From: Collinsella ihumii
Lineage (GTDB): Bacteria; Actinomycetota; Coriobacteriia; Coriobacteriales; Coriobacteriaceae
Assembly: GCF_900046475.1 (NCBI RefSeq)
Contig: NZ_FCOU01000003.1
Location: 62,001 to 126,000, forward strand
Direction: 5' to 3'
Length of the DNA stretch: 64,000 bases
A program made the translations under genes and the position numbers. Below, piece after piece: positions 16,791 to 24,262 of the stretch; positions within the stretch are counted from its first letter, which is position 1, and each line of letters begins with the position of its first letter. Under the pieces are notes generated by a model that was given only the letters and a program-made list of their open reading frames with translations, searched no databases and was not told the DNA's origin.

Positions 16791-17243
16791 ATGCGAGAGT
16801 GCGTGAGCATCAGCGCGGTGGAGGCCGCGGCAAGAAGCAACAACCGGCCCGGTCCGGACCATATGAACTGCGGAGAGTCGGTTATCGCCGCGCTGTGGGA
16901 TGCCTTCGAGCCCGACTTTCCGCGCGCCGTCGTGGCCGCGGGCGCCGGTATGGGCGCGGGCGTGGGCGGCTCCGGCTGCATCTGCGGCGCGCTCGCCGGC
17001 GGCGTAGCCTTCCTCGGACTCATGCTGGAGACCAAGGAGCGCGCCAAGCCCGCTGCCGCCGAGCTGCACGACGCGTTTTGTGCCGGCGTCGGCAAGCGCA
17101 CGCCATGCTGCAGGGTCCTCACCCGCGGTATGGAGTGGACGAGCCCCGAGCGTATTGCCCACTGCCAGAGCAACTGCGCCCTCGCAGCAGCCGAGGCGGC
17201 CCGCATCCTCTGCCGCGAGCTTAACGTCCAGCTCGAGGCGTAG
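16791..17243 (+). CDS. C_GCAxxG_C_C family protein
   Basis: This 150-residue protein fits the C_GCAxxG_C_C family: an N-terminal helix with NCGESVIAALW, a glycine-rich redox helix (GAGMGAGVGGSGCICGALAGGVAFLGLML) and later CCRVLT and CQSNCALA cysteines. These proteins probably bind metal or act as thiol redox proteins, and some carry predicted export signals; none is seen here. The role is not established. The ATG at 16791 follows AAAAGGAGA; an upstream in-frame ATG at 16746 has no ribosome-binding site. Confidence 0.85.
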   Translation: MRECVSISAVEAAARSNNRPGPDHMNCGESVIAALWDAFEPDFPRAVVAAGAGMGAGVGGSGCICGALAGGVAFLGLMLETKERAKPAAAELHDAFCAGVGKRTPCCRVLTRGMEWTSPERIAHCQSNCALAAAEAARILCRELNVQLEA

Positions 17244-17277
17244 CGGAAGCACGGGCTCGGCTGCCTTTTCCGTCAAG

Positions 17278-17333
17278 AGTCCGGACGCGTCCGGACGCGT
17301 CCGGACGCGTCCGGACTCCTTGCATGCTATACT
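17278..17333 (+). promoter_or_regulatory. 40-bp palindromic repressor array over the AlbA_2 gene promoter
   Basis: Bases 17278-17317 are four GTCCGGAC units joined by GC, making a perfect 40-bp palindrome (first half AGTCCGGACGCGTCCGGACG). It is followed eleven bases later by TATACT (17328-17333), a good -10. The -35 position falls inside the array, so a repressor bound here would block transcription of the gene at 17370. Confidence 0.65.
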
Positions 17334-17369
17334 GCCAGGTGACTCCCATCTCGCCGAACGGAGCATCTC

Positions 17370-18848
17370 ATGGCCAAGCTATCCGACTTCGCGCATCTTC
17401 GCGAGCATGCCCGTCTCGAAGCCAAACGCGCGCAAGGCGGATTACCGAAAAGCATCTGGGAAACCTATTCCGCTTTTGCGAACACCGAGGGCGGCATCAT
17501 ACTGCTCGGCGTCGATGAAGAACCCGATGGGTCTCTCAAACCCGTCGGAATCTCCCATCCCGAACGCCTCGAACGAGATTTCTGGAACACTGTCAACAAC
17601 CCCAACCGCGCGAGCGTCAACATTCTCACCTCGCACGATGTCCGAATCGACACGGTCGAGGGCCCCGAAGAACCCGTCGACATTCTCGTCATCACAGTCC
17701 CCAGGGCTCCGCGCGAGCTGCGTCCCGTGTTCGTCGGAGGCAACCCCCTAACCGGGACCTATCGCCGAAATGGCGAAGGCGATTACCGCTGCAGTCCCGA
17801 AAGCTACCAGGCCATGGTCCGCGATGCGAGCGCGTCCCCACTCGACACCCTCCTGCTCGACGAGGTCACAACCGACGCCATCAGCCCCGACACGCTTGCT
17901 TCGTATCGCAACATGCTGTCGTCTCTGCGCCCCAATCACCCTTGGAACGAGCTGCCCGATGAGGACTTCCTCATCAAGCTTGGCGCCGCCGGCCCGAGCG
18001 CAGGATCCGCCGGGCTCCGGCTCACGCGCGCCGGCCTGCTAATGTTCGGCTACGAGCACGAGATCGTGCGCGAGTTTCCATCGTTCTTTCTTGACTATAG
18101 AGAAATATACGAGGAGGGCACAGCTCGGTGGACTGATCGCATCACGAGCAACAGCGGCGATTGGAGCGGAAACGTCTTCGAGTTCTGGTTCAGGGTTTCG
18201 AACCGCCTGACGGCAGACCTCCGGAAGCCGTTCGAGCTCGATAACAACCAGCTTCGCGTCGACAGCACACCGATGCATGATGCGGTGCGCGAAGGGCTTG
18301 TCAACGCACTCATTCACGCTGACTACCTGGGACGAAGGCCGGTTGTCGTTCAGAAATACCGTGATCGGGTGGAATTCTCGAACCCGGGCGACATGCGCGT
18401 GCCCGTCGACGTCGCCCTGCAGGGAGGCATCTCCGACGCGCGCAACCCGACGCTCATGAAGATGTTCAGCCTTCTGGCAGCATGCGAGCGCGCGGGCAGC
18501 GGCCTCGACGCCATACAGACCGCATGCCGCCAAGCACAGGCGGGACAGCCAATCATGCACGTCTCGTACGATCCCGACTGCACGAAGCTGGTTGTACCGC
18601 TTGGGACCGCATCCGCCTTTGCCGACGCGGCCCCGGCGAGCAACCCCACCGTCCTTAAGACCCCGTCGGGAGAACGCCAGCGGGTGCTTCGCTATATCGA
18701 GACGCACGGGCCGTCCAAGCGCGTTGAGATCCAGGAAGCCCTCGAGGTCGGCAGCACGAAGGCGAAGCGTCTGCTGAGCGCGATGGTCGCCGAGGGCTTG
18801 ATCCGCACCGAGGGGGCAAGCAACCAAACGGTCTACCTCTTGGCGTGA
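17370..18848 (+). CDS. AlbA_2 (Schlafen-like) DNA-binding regulator with ATPase-like domain
   Basis: This 492-residue protein combines an N-terminal AlbA_2 domain (residues 10-140, marked ARLEAKRAQGG and ANTEGGIILLGVDE) with an HATPase_c_4-like domain (residues about 290-410, DAVREGLVNALIHADYLGRRPVVV and RNPTLMKMFSLLAACERAGSGLDAI). A winged helix closes the protein (residues 430-492, VLRYIETHGPSKRVEIQEALEVGSTKAKRLLSAMV). Such proteins are annotated as transcriptional regulators, and the true activity is unclear. The palindromic array directly upstream suggests autoregulation. No partner gene is obvious, since the next gene is convergent. Confidence 0.8.
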   Translation: MAKLSDFAHLREHARLEAKRAQGGLPKSIWETYSAFANTEGGIILLGVDEEPDGSLKPVGISHPERLERDFWNTVNNPNRASVNILTSHDVRIDTVEGPEEPVDILVITVPRAPRELRPVFVGGNPLTGTYRRNGEGDYRCSPESYQAMVRDASASPLDTLLLDEVTTDAISPDTLASYRNMLSSLRPNHPWNELPDEDFLIKLGAAGPSAGSAGLRLTRAGLLMFGYEHEIVREFPSFFLDYREIYEEGTARWTDRITSNSGDWSGNVFEFWFRVSNRLTADLRKPFELDNNQLRVDSTPMHDAVREGLVNALIHADYLGRRPVVVQKYRDRVEFSNPGDMRVPVDVALQGGISDARNPTLMKMFSLLAACERAGSGLDAIQTACRQAQAGQPIMHVSYDPDCTKLVVPLGTASAFADAAPASNPTVLKTPSGERQRVLRYIETHGPSKRVEIQEALEVGSTKAKRLLSAMVAEGLIRTEGASNQTVYLLA

Positions 18849-18955
18849 AGTGCAGCAGGAAACCCGGCACGCCCGCAAGCTGCGGTATCTTGCCGGTCTG
18901 CCCAGACCGGAGGCGATGGAGATGCGTGCGACCCGGCGAAGTGCATAAGTAGGCC

Positions 18956-19042
18956 CCGATGACACAGAGTGGACCGTTTGGCACGCTAACCGGTTTTATG
19001 AACCCCCTTTAGCGTGCCAAACGGTCCGTTCTGTGTCATCGG
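18956..19042. repeat. Long imperfect inverted repeat between convergent genes
   Basis: CCGATGACACAGAGTGGACC...GCTAA (18956-18989) pairs with its complement at 19009-19042 around a 19-base loop, with a two-base mismatch. It resembles the long hairpins at 29512, 38501 and 42744 in size and placement, but its sequence differs. It may act as a bidirectional terminator for the AlbA_2 gene and the araD end. Confidence 0.6.
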
Positions 19043-19095
19043 CGCGCGGGTGTCGTGGAGAGCGCCGCGCGCGAGCCCCACCCCACCGACATGCC

Positions 19096-19117
19096 GAGGG
19101 CCCCGTGCGGGGCCCTC
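19096..19117 (-). terminator. Stem-loop after araD
   Basis: GAGGGCCCC and GGGGCCCTC pair around a short loop, 17 bases after the araD stop. No T-run follows on the minus strand, so it is a 3'-end hairpin of uncertain efficiency. Confidence 0.5.
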
Positions 19118-19133
19118 ATATCTAGCGTATGTG

Positions 19134-19844
19134 TTAGTGAGCGCCGCCCTGGCCGTAGTAGGCGTTGGGGCCGTGCTTGCGCAGGTAGTGCTTGTCCTGC
19201 AGATACTGCGGGGCGGGAGCCACGCCGTCCTGCAGCATCTCGGTGCGGGCGGCCATCTTGGCGACCTCGTCGAGCACGACCGCGTGGTACACGGCTGCAT
19301 CGGCGTCCTTGCCCCAGGTGAAGGGGCCGTGGTTGCGCACGAGCACCGCGGGCACGGCGACCGGGTCGATATCGCGCTCGGCGAAGCCCTCGACGATCAC
19401 CTTGCCGGTGTTGAGCTCGTAGGCCTCCTCGATCTCCTCCTCGGTCAGACCGCGCATGCAGGGGATGGGACCGTAGAAGTAGTCGGCGTGGGTCGTGCCG
19501 TACGCCGGGATGTCACGGCCGGCCTGCGCCCACGACACCGCCCACGCGGAATGCGTGTGCACCACGCCGCCGATCTTGTCGCCCCACTCGCGGTACAGGT
19601 ACGCGTGGGTGGGCGTGTCGGAAGACGGGTTGAGGTCGCCCTCGACGACCTTGCCGTCCAGATCGCACACGACCATGGACTCGGGCGAAAGCTTGTCGTA
19701 GTCAACGCCGGAGGGCTTGATCACGAACAGGCCGCTCTCGCGGTCGAACTCGGAGGCGTTGCCCCAGGTGAAGACGACCAGACCATGCTTGGGAAGGTCC
19801 ATGTTGGCCTCATAGACCTTCTCGCGAAGCTCCTTGAGCATCAT
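19134..19844 (-). CDS. araD: L-ribulose-5-phosphate 4-epimerase
   Basis: This 236-residue protein is a class II aldolase/epimerase converting L-ribulose 5-phosphate to D-xylulose 5-phosphate, the last step of L-arabinose entry into the pentose phosphate pathway. Visible family features are FTWGNASEFDRESGLFVIKPSGV, the zinc-binding HTHSAWAVSWAQ (His-x-His), the conserved YGTTHADYFYGPIPC segment and LVRNHGPFTWG. Two ATG codons abut at 19844 and 19841, with AAAGGA upstream. It is the last gene of the arabinose operon, separated from araB by two stem-loops. Confidence 0.95.
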   Translation of the reverse strand: MMLKELREKVYEANMDLPKHGLVVFTWGNASEFDRESGLFVIKPSGVDYDKLSPESMVVCDLDGKVVEGDLNPSSDTPTHAYLYREWGDKIGGVVHTHSAWAVSWAQAGRDIPAYGTTHADYFYGPIPCMRGLTEEEIEEAYELNTGKVIVEGFAERDIDPVAVPAVLVRNHGPFTWGKDADAAVYHAVVLDEVAKMAARTEMLQDGVAPAPQYLQDKHYLRKHGPNAYYGQGGAH

Positions 19845-19867
19845 GAGCGAATATCCTTTCTCGCAAA

Positions 19868-19934
19868 GGATGCGGATCGTTCCGCATCCCGGAAGGACGG
19901 TCGCCGGGCGCTCGGTGCGTCCCGCCCGGCGACC
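19868..19934 (-). other. Two stem-loops between araB and araD
   Basis: GGATGCGGA-TCGT-TCCGCATCC (19868-19889) and GGTCGCCGGGCG paired with CGCCCGGCGACC (19899-19934) are both perfect. Neither has a T-run. They probably shape message processing and lower downstream expression rather than end transcription. Confidence 0.6.
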
Positions 19935-19958
19935 GCTAGAAGGGGTGGCGAAAAACGG

Positions 19959-21566
19959 TTACGCGAAGGCGCGCTCGGCGGCCTTCTCGGCCTCGTTGGC
20001 GCGCTTGAACGTCGCCAGGAAGCTGCGATAGCCCTCGACGTCGGCAGGATCGGGCTCGATGGTCGTGCCCTCCATGTCGGCGAAGACCTTGTTGTTGAGG
20101 TAGTCGGCGAGCGACTCGCCCTCCTCATGCCACGCCATGTAGGCGGCGGCGACGGCCTGGCCCCAGGCGCCGCCCTCGCCGGCGGTGGCCATGACGGTCA
20201 CCGGCGCCTCGAGGGCTGCGGCGAGCAGGCTCTGGGCGACCTTCGGGGTCTTGAAGATGCCGCCGTGACCGTAGAGCTTGTCGATCTTGACGTCCTCGGC
20301 GCGCAGCGCCTCGTTGCCGGCGGCCAGGGCACCAAAGGCTGCCATGATGTTCATGCGCATGAAGTTGGCGATGCTGAACTTGGAGTTCTGACCGCGCAGG
20401 ACCATGGGATAGCCGGTCTGAACGCCCATGACGGTCTCGCCGGAGATGAACGGGATGGACACGAGGCCGCCGGCGTCCTTATCGCCGTCGAGCGCGGCGT
20501 TGAAGAGCTTCACGAAGGCGTCGCCCTTGTCCACGTCGGCACCCATGAGCGAAGCGAAGTCGCACAGCAGGTTGACCCAGCCGTTGATGTCGGAGGTGCA
20601 GTTGTTGCAGTGCACCATGGCGACGGGGTCGCCGACCGGCGTGGTCACGAGATCGATCTCGGGCGCCGTGGCGTCCTTCAGCGCATGCTCGAGCACGATC
20701 ATGGAGAACACGGAGGTGCCGGCCGACACGTTGCCGGTGCGCGGGGCGATGGAGTTGGTGGCGATCATGCCGGTGCCGGCATCGCCCTCGGGCGGGCAGA
20801 CGGGGCAGCCGGGCTCCAGGTCGCCGTCCGGATCGAGCAGACGCGCGCCCTCGACGGTCAGATGGCCGGCGCACTCGCCCGCGACCATGATCTTGGGCAG
20901 CAGGTCCTCGACCTTCCAGGCAACGCCCTTGGAAGCCACGAGCTCGTCGAACTTGGCGAGCATGGCGGCGTCGTAGTTGTGCGTCTCGGAGTCGATGGGG
21001 AACATGCCGGAGGCGTCGCCGATGGAGAGCACCTTCTCGCCGGTGAGGCGCCAGTGGGCGAAACCGGCAAGCGTGGTGAAGAAGTCGATCTTGTCCACAT
21101 GCTCCTCGCCGCCGAGCACGGCCTGGTAGATGTGGGAGACGCTCCAGCGCTCAGGGGTGTGGAACGCAAAGAGCTCGGACAGCTCGTGGGCGGCCTCGGT
21201 CGTGGTGGTGTTGCGCCAGGTGCGGAACGGCACGAGCAGGTTGCCCTCGGCGTCGAACGGCAGGTAGCCGTGCATCATGGCGGAGATGCCCAGCGCGCCG
21301 ACCTTCTTGAGCGTCACGCCGTACTTCTCGGCAACATCGGCCTTGCACGCGGCGTAGGCGGCGGCCAGACCCGCGAAGATCTCGTCCTCGCTATAGGTCC
21401 AATAGCCGTCGACCAGGGAATTCTCCCAGTCGAAGGCGCCGATGGCGATCGGCTCGTTGTCGGACGCCACAAGCACCGCCTTGATGCGGGTCGAGCCGTA
21501 CTCGATGCCCAACGCAGTCGCACCGGACTCGATATCGGCAACAATCTGTTCTTTCGTCATGGCCAT
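19959..21566 (-). CDS. araB: L-ribulokinase
   Basis: This 535-residue FGGY-family sugar kinase phosphorylates L-ribulose at O5 using ATP. The N-terminal actin-like domain has the phosphate-binding start ALGIEYGSTRIKAVL and the PFRTWRNTTTTEAAHELSELF segment. The C-terminal domain has GCPVCPPEGDAGTGMIATNSIAPRTGNVSAGTSVF and YGHGGIFKTPKVAQSLLAAAL. Its length is close to that of other AraB proteins. The ATG at 21566 lies just behind AAAGGAGAGG; a second ATG two codons later is possible. It lies between araA and araD in the operon, preceded by a hairpin. Confidence 0.95.
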   Translation of the reverse strand: MAMTKEQIVADIESGATALGIEYGSTRIKAVLVASDNEPIAIGAFDWENSLVDGYWTYSEDEIFAGLAAAYAACKADVAEKYGVTLKKVGALGISAMMHGYLPFDAEGNLLVPFRTWRNTTTTEAAHELSELFAFHTPERWSVSHIYQAVLGGEEHVDKIDFFTTLAGFAHWRLTGEKVLSIGDASGMFPIDSETHNYDAAMLAKFDELVASKGVAWKVEDLLPKIMVAGECAGHLTVEGARLLDPDGDLEPGCPVCPPEGDAGTGMIATNSIAPRTGNVSAGTSVFSMIVLEHALKDATAPEIDLVTTPVGDPVAMVHCNNCTSDINGWVNLLCDFASLMGADVDKGDAFVKLFNAALDGDKDAGGLVSIPFISGETVMGVQTGYPMVLRGQNSKFSIANFMRMNIMAAFGALAAGNEALRAEDVKIDKLYGHGGIFKTPKVAQSLLAAALEAPVTVMATAGEGGAWGQAVAAAYMAWHEEGESLADYLNNKVFADMEGTTIEPDPADVEGYRSFLATFKRANEAEKAAERAFA

Positions 21567-21589
21567 GAGCCTCTCCTTTTAAAGAAGAA

Positions 21590-21661
21590 GGCCGCGCCCC
21601 GACGGGGCGGGACGCGGCCGGTGATACCTGACAAGTTTGTACCTGGCCCCAAGTTGTCGGG
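21590..21661 (-). other. Stem-loops between araA and araB
   Basis: On the minus strand a GC-rich stem GGCCGCG...CGCGGCC (21590-21619) is followed by TTCTTCTTT, which looks like a weak or partial terminator inside the operon. A second inverted repeat, CCTGACAA/TTGTCGGG (21627-21661), precedes it. Together they could set the araA to araB expression ratio. Confidence 0.55.
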
Positions 21662-21677
21662 CGGTACGCGCTTGCGA

Positions 21678-23174
21678 TTAGCGGTAGTACACCTCGCCGA
21701 GCTTGAGGTCGCGCTTGAAGTCGCGGATGTTGGTGTTGGCGTCGATGACGACGGCCTCGATGCCCATGGCGTCGGCCCAGTCGACCATCTGGTCGGCGGT
21801 GAGGTCATAGGAGAACGCGGTGTGATGCGCGCCGCCGGCGTAGATCCAGGCCTCGGTGCCAACCTTGAGGTTGGGGCGCGGAGTCCAGAACACGGTGCCG
21901 GTGGGCAGCATCGGCATGGGCTTCTCGACCTTCTTGCAGTCGACGTCCTGGATGATCAGGCGGAAGCGGTTGCCCAGGTCGATGAGGGAGGTGGCGATGG
22001 CGGGGCCGGTCTTGGCGGTGAAGATCAGGCGAGCCGGATCCTCACGGTCGCCCATGGACAGCGGCGTGGCGCGGATCGCGATCTTGCCCTCGGCCACGGA
22101 CGGGTCGACCTCGGACATGTGGGACTCGAGGATGCCCTCCTTGCCCGGGACCAGGTTGTAGGTGTAGTCCTCCATGAGGGCGGAGCCCTTGGCGTTGGGG
22201 TCGCCGGCGGTCATGACCTTCATGAGGCGAACCATAGCCGGGGTCTTCCAGTCGCCCTCGGGGCCGAAGCCGTAGCCCTTCTGCATGAGGCGCTGGATGG
22301 CGAGCGACGGGAGCTGCTTCAGGCCGCCCAGGTCACCGAAGTGATCGGAGAAGGCGTTGTAGTTGTGGTCGACCAGGAAGCGCTCGATACCGATCTCCTG
22401 CTGGGCCTGGACCTCGACGTGACGACGGAACTCCTCCGGGTCACGGCCGTCGAGCACGAGCTCGTAGGTGTCGTAGTACTCGTCGGTCAGAGCCTTGATT
22501 TCCTCGGGCGTGACGGCGTCGACGTACGGGGTGAGGTCGTTGATGGGCCACGCGTCGACAGTCCAGCCGAAGACCTGCTGGGCCTCGATCTTGTCGCCGT
22601 CGGTCACCGCGACGTTGCGCATGGTGTCGGCGAAGCGGCACACGCGGATGTTGCGGCTCTCGTTGATGCCGACCGCGACGCGCTGCCACTGGCCCAGCTC
22701 GGCCAGGGCGGCCTCGTCCTGCCAGTACCCGAAGATGACCTTGTGGTTCCAGCGCATACGGGCAAAGATATGGCCGAACTCACGCTCGCCATGGGCGGCC
22801 TGGTTCTCGTTCATGAAGTCCATATCGATGGTGTCGTACGGGATCTCCTCGTTGTACTGCGTCGCGAACTGGCACAGCGGCTTGCGGAGATCGCGCAGAC
22901 CGGCGATGTAGTTCTTGGAGGGCGAGAAGGTGTGGGCCCAGGTGATGATGCCGGCGCACTCGGGATCCATGTTGGCCTCGTTGAAGGTGGCCTGGATGAC
23001 GTCGGCGGTCAGCAGATTGGGCTTGAGCACGACCTCGAAGGGAACCTTGTCGGAAGCGTTGAGCGCAGCCACGACCTCAGCGGAGTGCTCGGCGACATGC
23101 TGGAGCACCTCGTCGCCGTACAGGTCCTGGGTGCACGGGCAGAAATAGAACTTGTACTTCTTGATCTCGAGCAT
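21678..23174 (-). CDS. araA: L-arabinose isomerase
   Basis: This 498-residue enzyme interconverts L-arabinose and L-ribulose in the cytoplasm using Mn2+. Family landmarks are MLEIKKYKFYFCPCTQDLYG, ITWAHTFSPSKNYIAGL and the metal-site regions FGPEGDWK, VPGKEGILESHM and AGGAHHTAF, which hold the two glutamates and two histidines expected of AraA. Length matches the family (about 500). AGGAG precedes the ATG. It is the first catabolic gene after the transporter genes, which links import directly to catabolism. Confidence 0.97.
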   Translation of the reverse strand: MLEIKKYKFYFCPCTQDLYGDEVLQHVAEHSAEVVAALNASDKVPFEVVLKPNLLTADVIQATFNEANMDPECAGIITWAHTFSPSKNYIAGLRDLRKPLCQFATQYNEEIPYDTIDMDFMNENQAAHGEREFGHIFARMRWNHKVIFGYWQDEAALAELGQWQRVAVGINESRNIRVCRFADTMRNVAVTDGDKIEAQQVFGWTVDAWPINDLTPYVDAVTPEEIKALTDEYYDTYELVLDGRDPEEFRRHVEVQAQQEIGIERFLVDHNYNAFSDHFGDLGGLKQLPSLAIQRLMQKGYGFGPEGDWKTPAMVRLMKVMTAGDPNAKGSALMEDYTYNLVPGKEGILESHMSEVDPSVAEGKIAIRATPLSMGDREDPARLIFTAKTGPAIATSLIDLGNRFRLIIQDVDCKKVEKPMPMLPTGTVFWTPRPNLKVGTEAWIYAGGAHHTAFSYDLTADQMVDWADAMGIEAVVIDANTNIRDFKRDLKLGEVYYR

Positions 23175-23244
23175 AGCGTTTTTCTCCTTGCTCTAGAACC
23201 TTATAGACAAAACGGGATGATGCCAGGTGCATCCAACGCGGTAA

Positions 23245-23271
23245 GCGGGGACCGGTACGCCCGGCCCCCGC
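23245..23271 (-). other. Stem-loop between the second permease and araA
   Basis: GCGGGG-A-CCGG and CCGG-C-CCCCGC pair around TACGC. There is no T-run. It separates the transporter part of the operon from the catabolic part. Confidence 0.5.
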
Positions 23272-23277
23272 GAGTCG

Positions 23278-24249
23278 CTATTTGATGACTTGGTTAGCCG
23301 CACGCTCGGAGAAGACGGCGACCATGATGACGAACACGATACCGAGGATCAGCTGCTGGATCTCGGTGGTGAAGCCAAGCATCACGAGGCCGCGCTGGAG
23401 CACGAGGTAGGACAGGACGCCGGTGACCACGCTGGAGAAGCGGGAGCGGGCGCCGCCGTTGATGGGCATGCCGCCCAGAACCAGAGCGATGAGGATCTGG
23501 GTCTCGAGCATGTTGCCGGCCTGCGAGGTGACCGAACCGATGCGGATGGCGTTGATGAGCGCGGCAAAGCCAGTGATGGCGCCAGCGACGACGTAGATGA
23601 TGATCTTGGTGCGCTGGACGTTGATGCCGGCGAAGCGGGCACCGGTCTCGGAAGCACCGATGGCCTTGAGGTTGGAGCCCAGGGCGGTGAAATGCAGCAC
23701 CAGGTAGGCGATGACGAGCACCGCGACGACGATGCCGATGAGCAGCGGCGTGTTGGTGGTGAGCGCCGTCAGGTAGCTGGCAGCGTACACCGGGCTCGCG
23801 GTGGTGATGTAGGCGATGACGCCGCGAAGCAGGAACATCATGCACATCGTGACCACGAACGACTGGACCTGGCCCTTAACGTGGAAGATCGCGTTGATGA
23901 GGCCGATCAGGGCGCCGGTGGCCATGCCGCCGACGATGGCGAGAATCGGATTGTACTGCGACAGGAAGCAGACCACGGCGCAGGACAGACCCATCATGGA
24001 ACCCTGGGAGAAGTCCAGGCAGCCCATGGACATGATCATGTACACGCCCACGGTGGCGATCATGAGGGTGAAGCCGCCGGAGATGATCAGCGTGATGTTG
24101 CGCGGGGTGATCAGCGCGCCACGGGTCAGAATGGCGAAGATCGCCACAATCGCAACGAAACTGATGATAGGCAGGAGGCTCTTGATCTGATGCCAGTCGA
24201 ACTTCTTCTCCTGGGTCTCGGCAACAGCCTTGGTATTGGTAGAAGCCAT
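23278..24249 (-). CDS. Sugar ABC transporter permease (second of two)
   Basis: This 323-residue protein is a BPD_transp_2 permease of the RbsC/AraH type with about nine membrane helices. Family segments include CLDFSQGSMMGLSCAVVCFL, GLINAIFHVKGQVQSFVVTM, GSNLKAIGASETGARFAGINVQRTKI and LGGMPINGGARSRF. It lies 13 bases downstream of the ATPase gene. The operon has two different permease genes, as in the E. coli YtfQRT-YjfF system, so the channel is probably a heterodimer (inference). Confidence 0.9.
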   Translation of the reverse strand: MASTNTKAVAETQEKKFDWHQIKSLLPIISFVAIVAIFAILTRGALITPRNITLIISGGFTLMIATVGVYMIMSMGCLDFSQGSMMGLSCAVVCFLSQYNPILAIVGGMATGALIGLINAIFHVKGQVQSFVVTMCMMFLLRGVIAYITTASPVYAASYLTALTTNTPLLIGIVVAVLVIAYLVLHFTALGSNLKAIGASETGARFAGINVQRTKIIIYVVAGAITGFAALINAIRIGSVTSQAGNMLETQILIALVLGGMPINGGARSRFSSVVTGVLSYLVLQRGLVMLGFTTEIQQLILGIVFVIMVAVFSERAANQVIK

Positions 24250-24262
24250 CTGTTTCGCCTCC

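Noticed and set aside
17281-17317. CRISPR array
   Set aside because: The GTCCGGAC units are contiguous with 2-base linkers and there are no spacers or cas genes; an operator array explains it.
19014-23285. 1423-codon plus-strand open frame across araD, araB and araA
   Set aside because: It spans three real genes and their intergenic hairpins on the opposite strand and has no domain; it exists only because of third-position GC bias.
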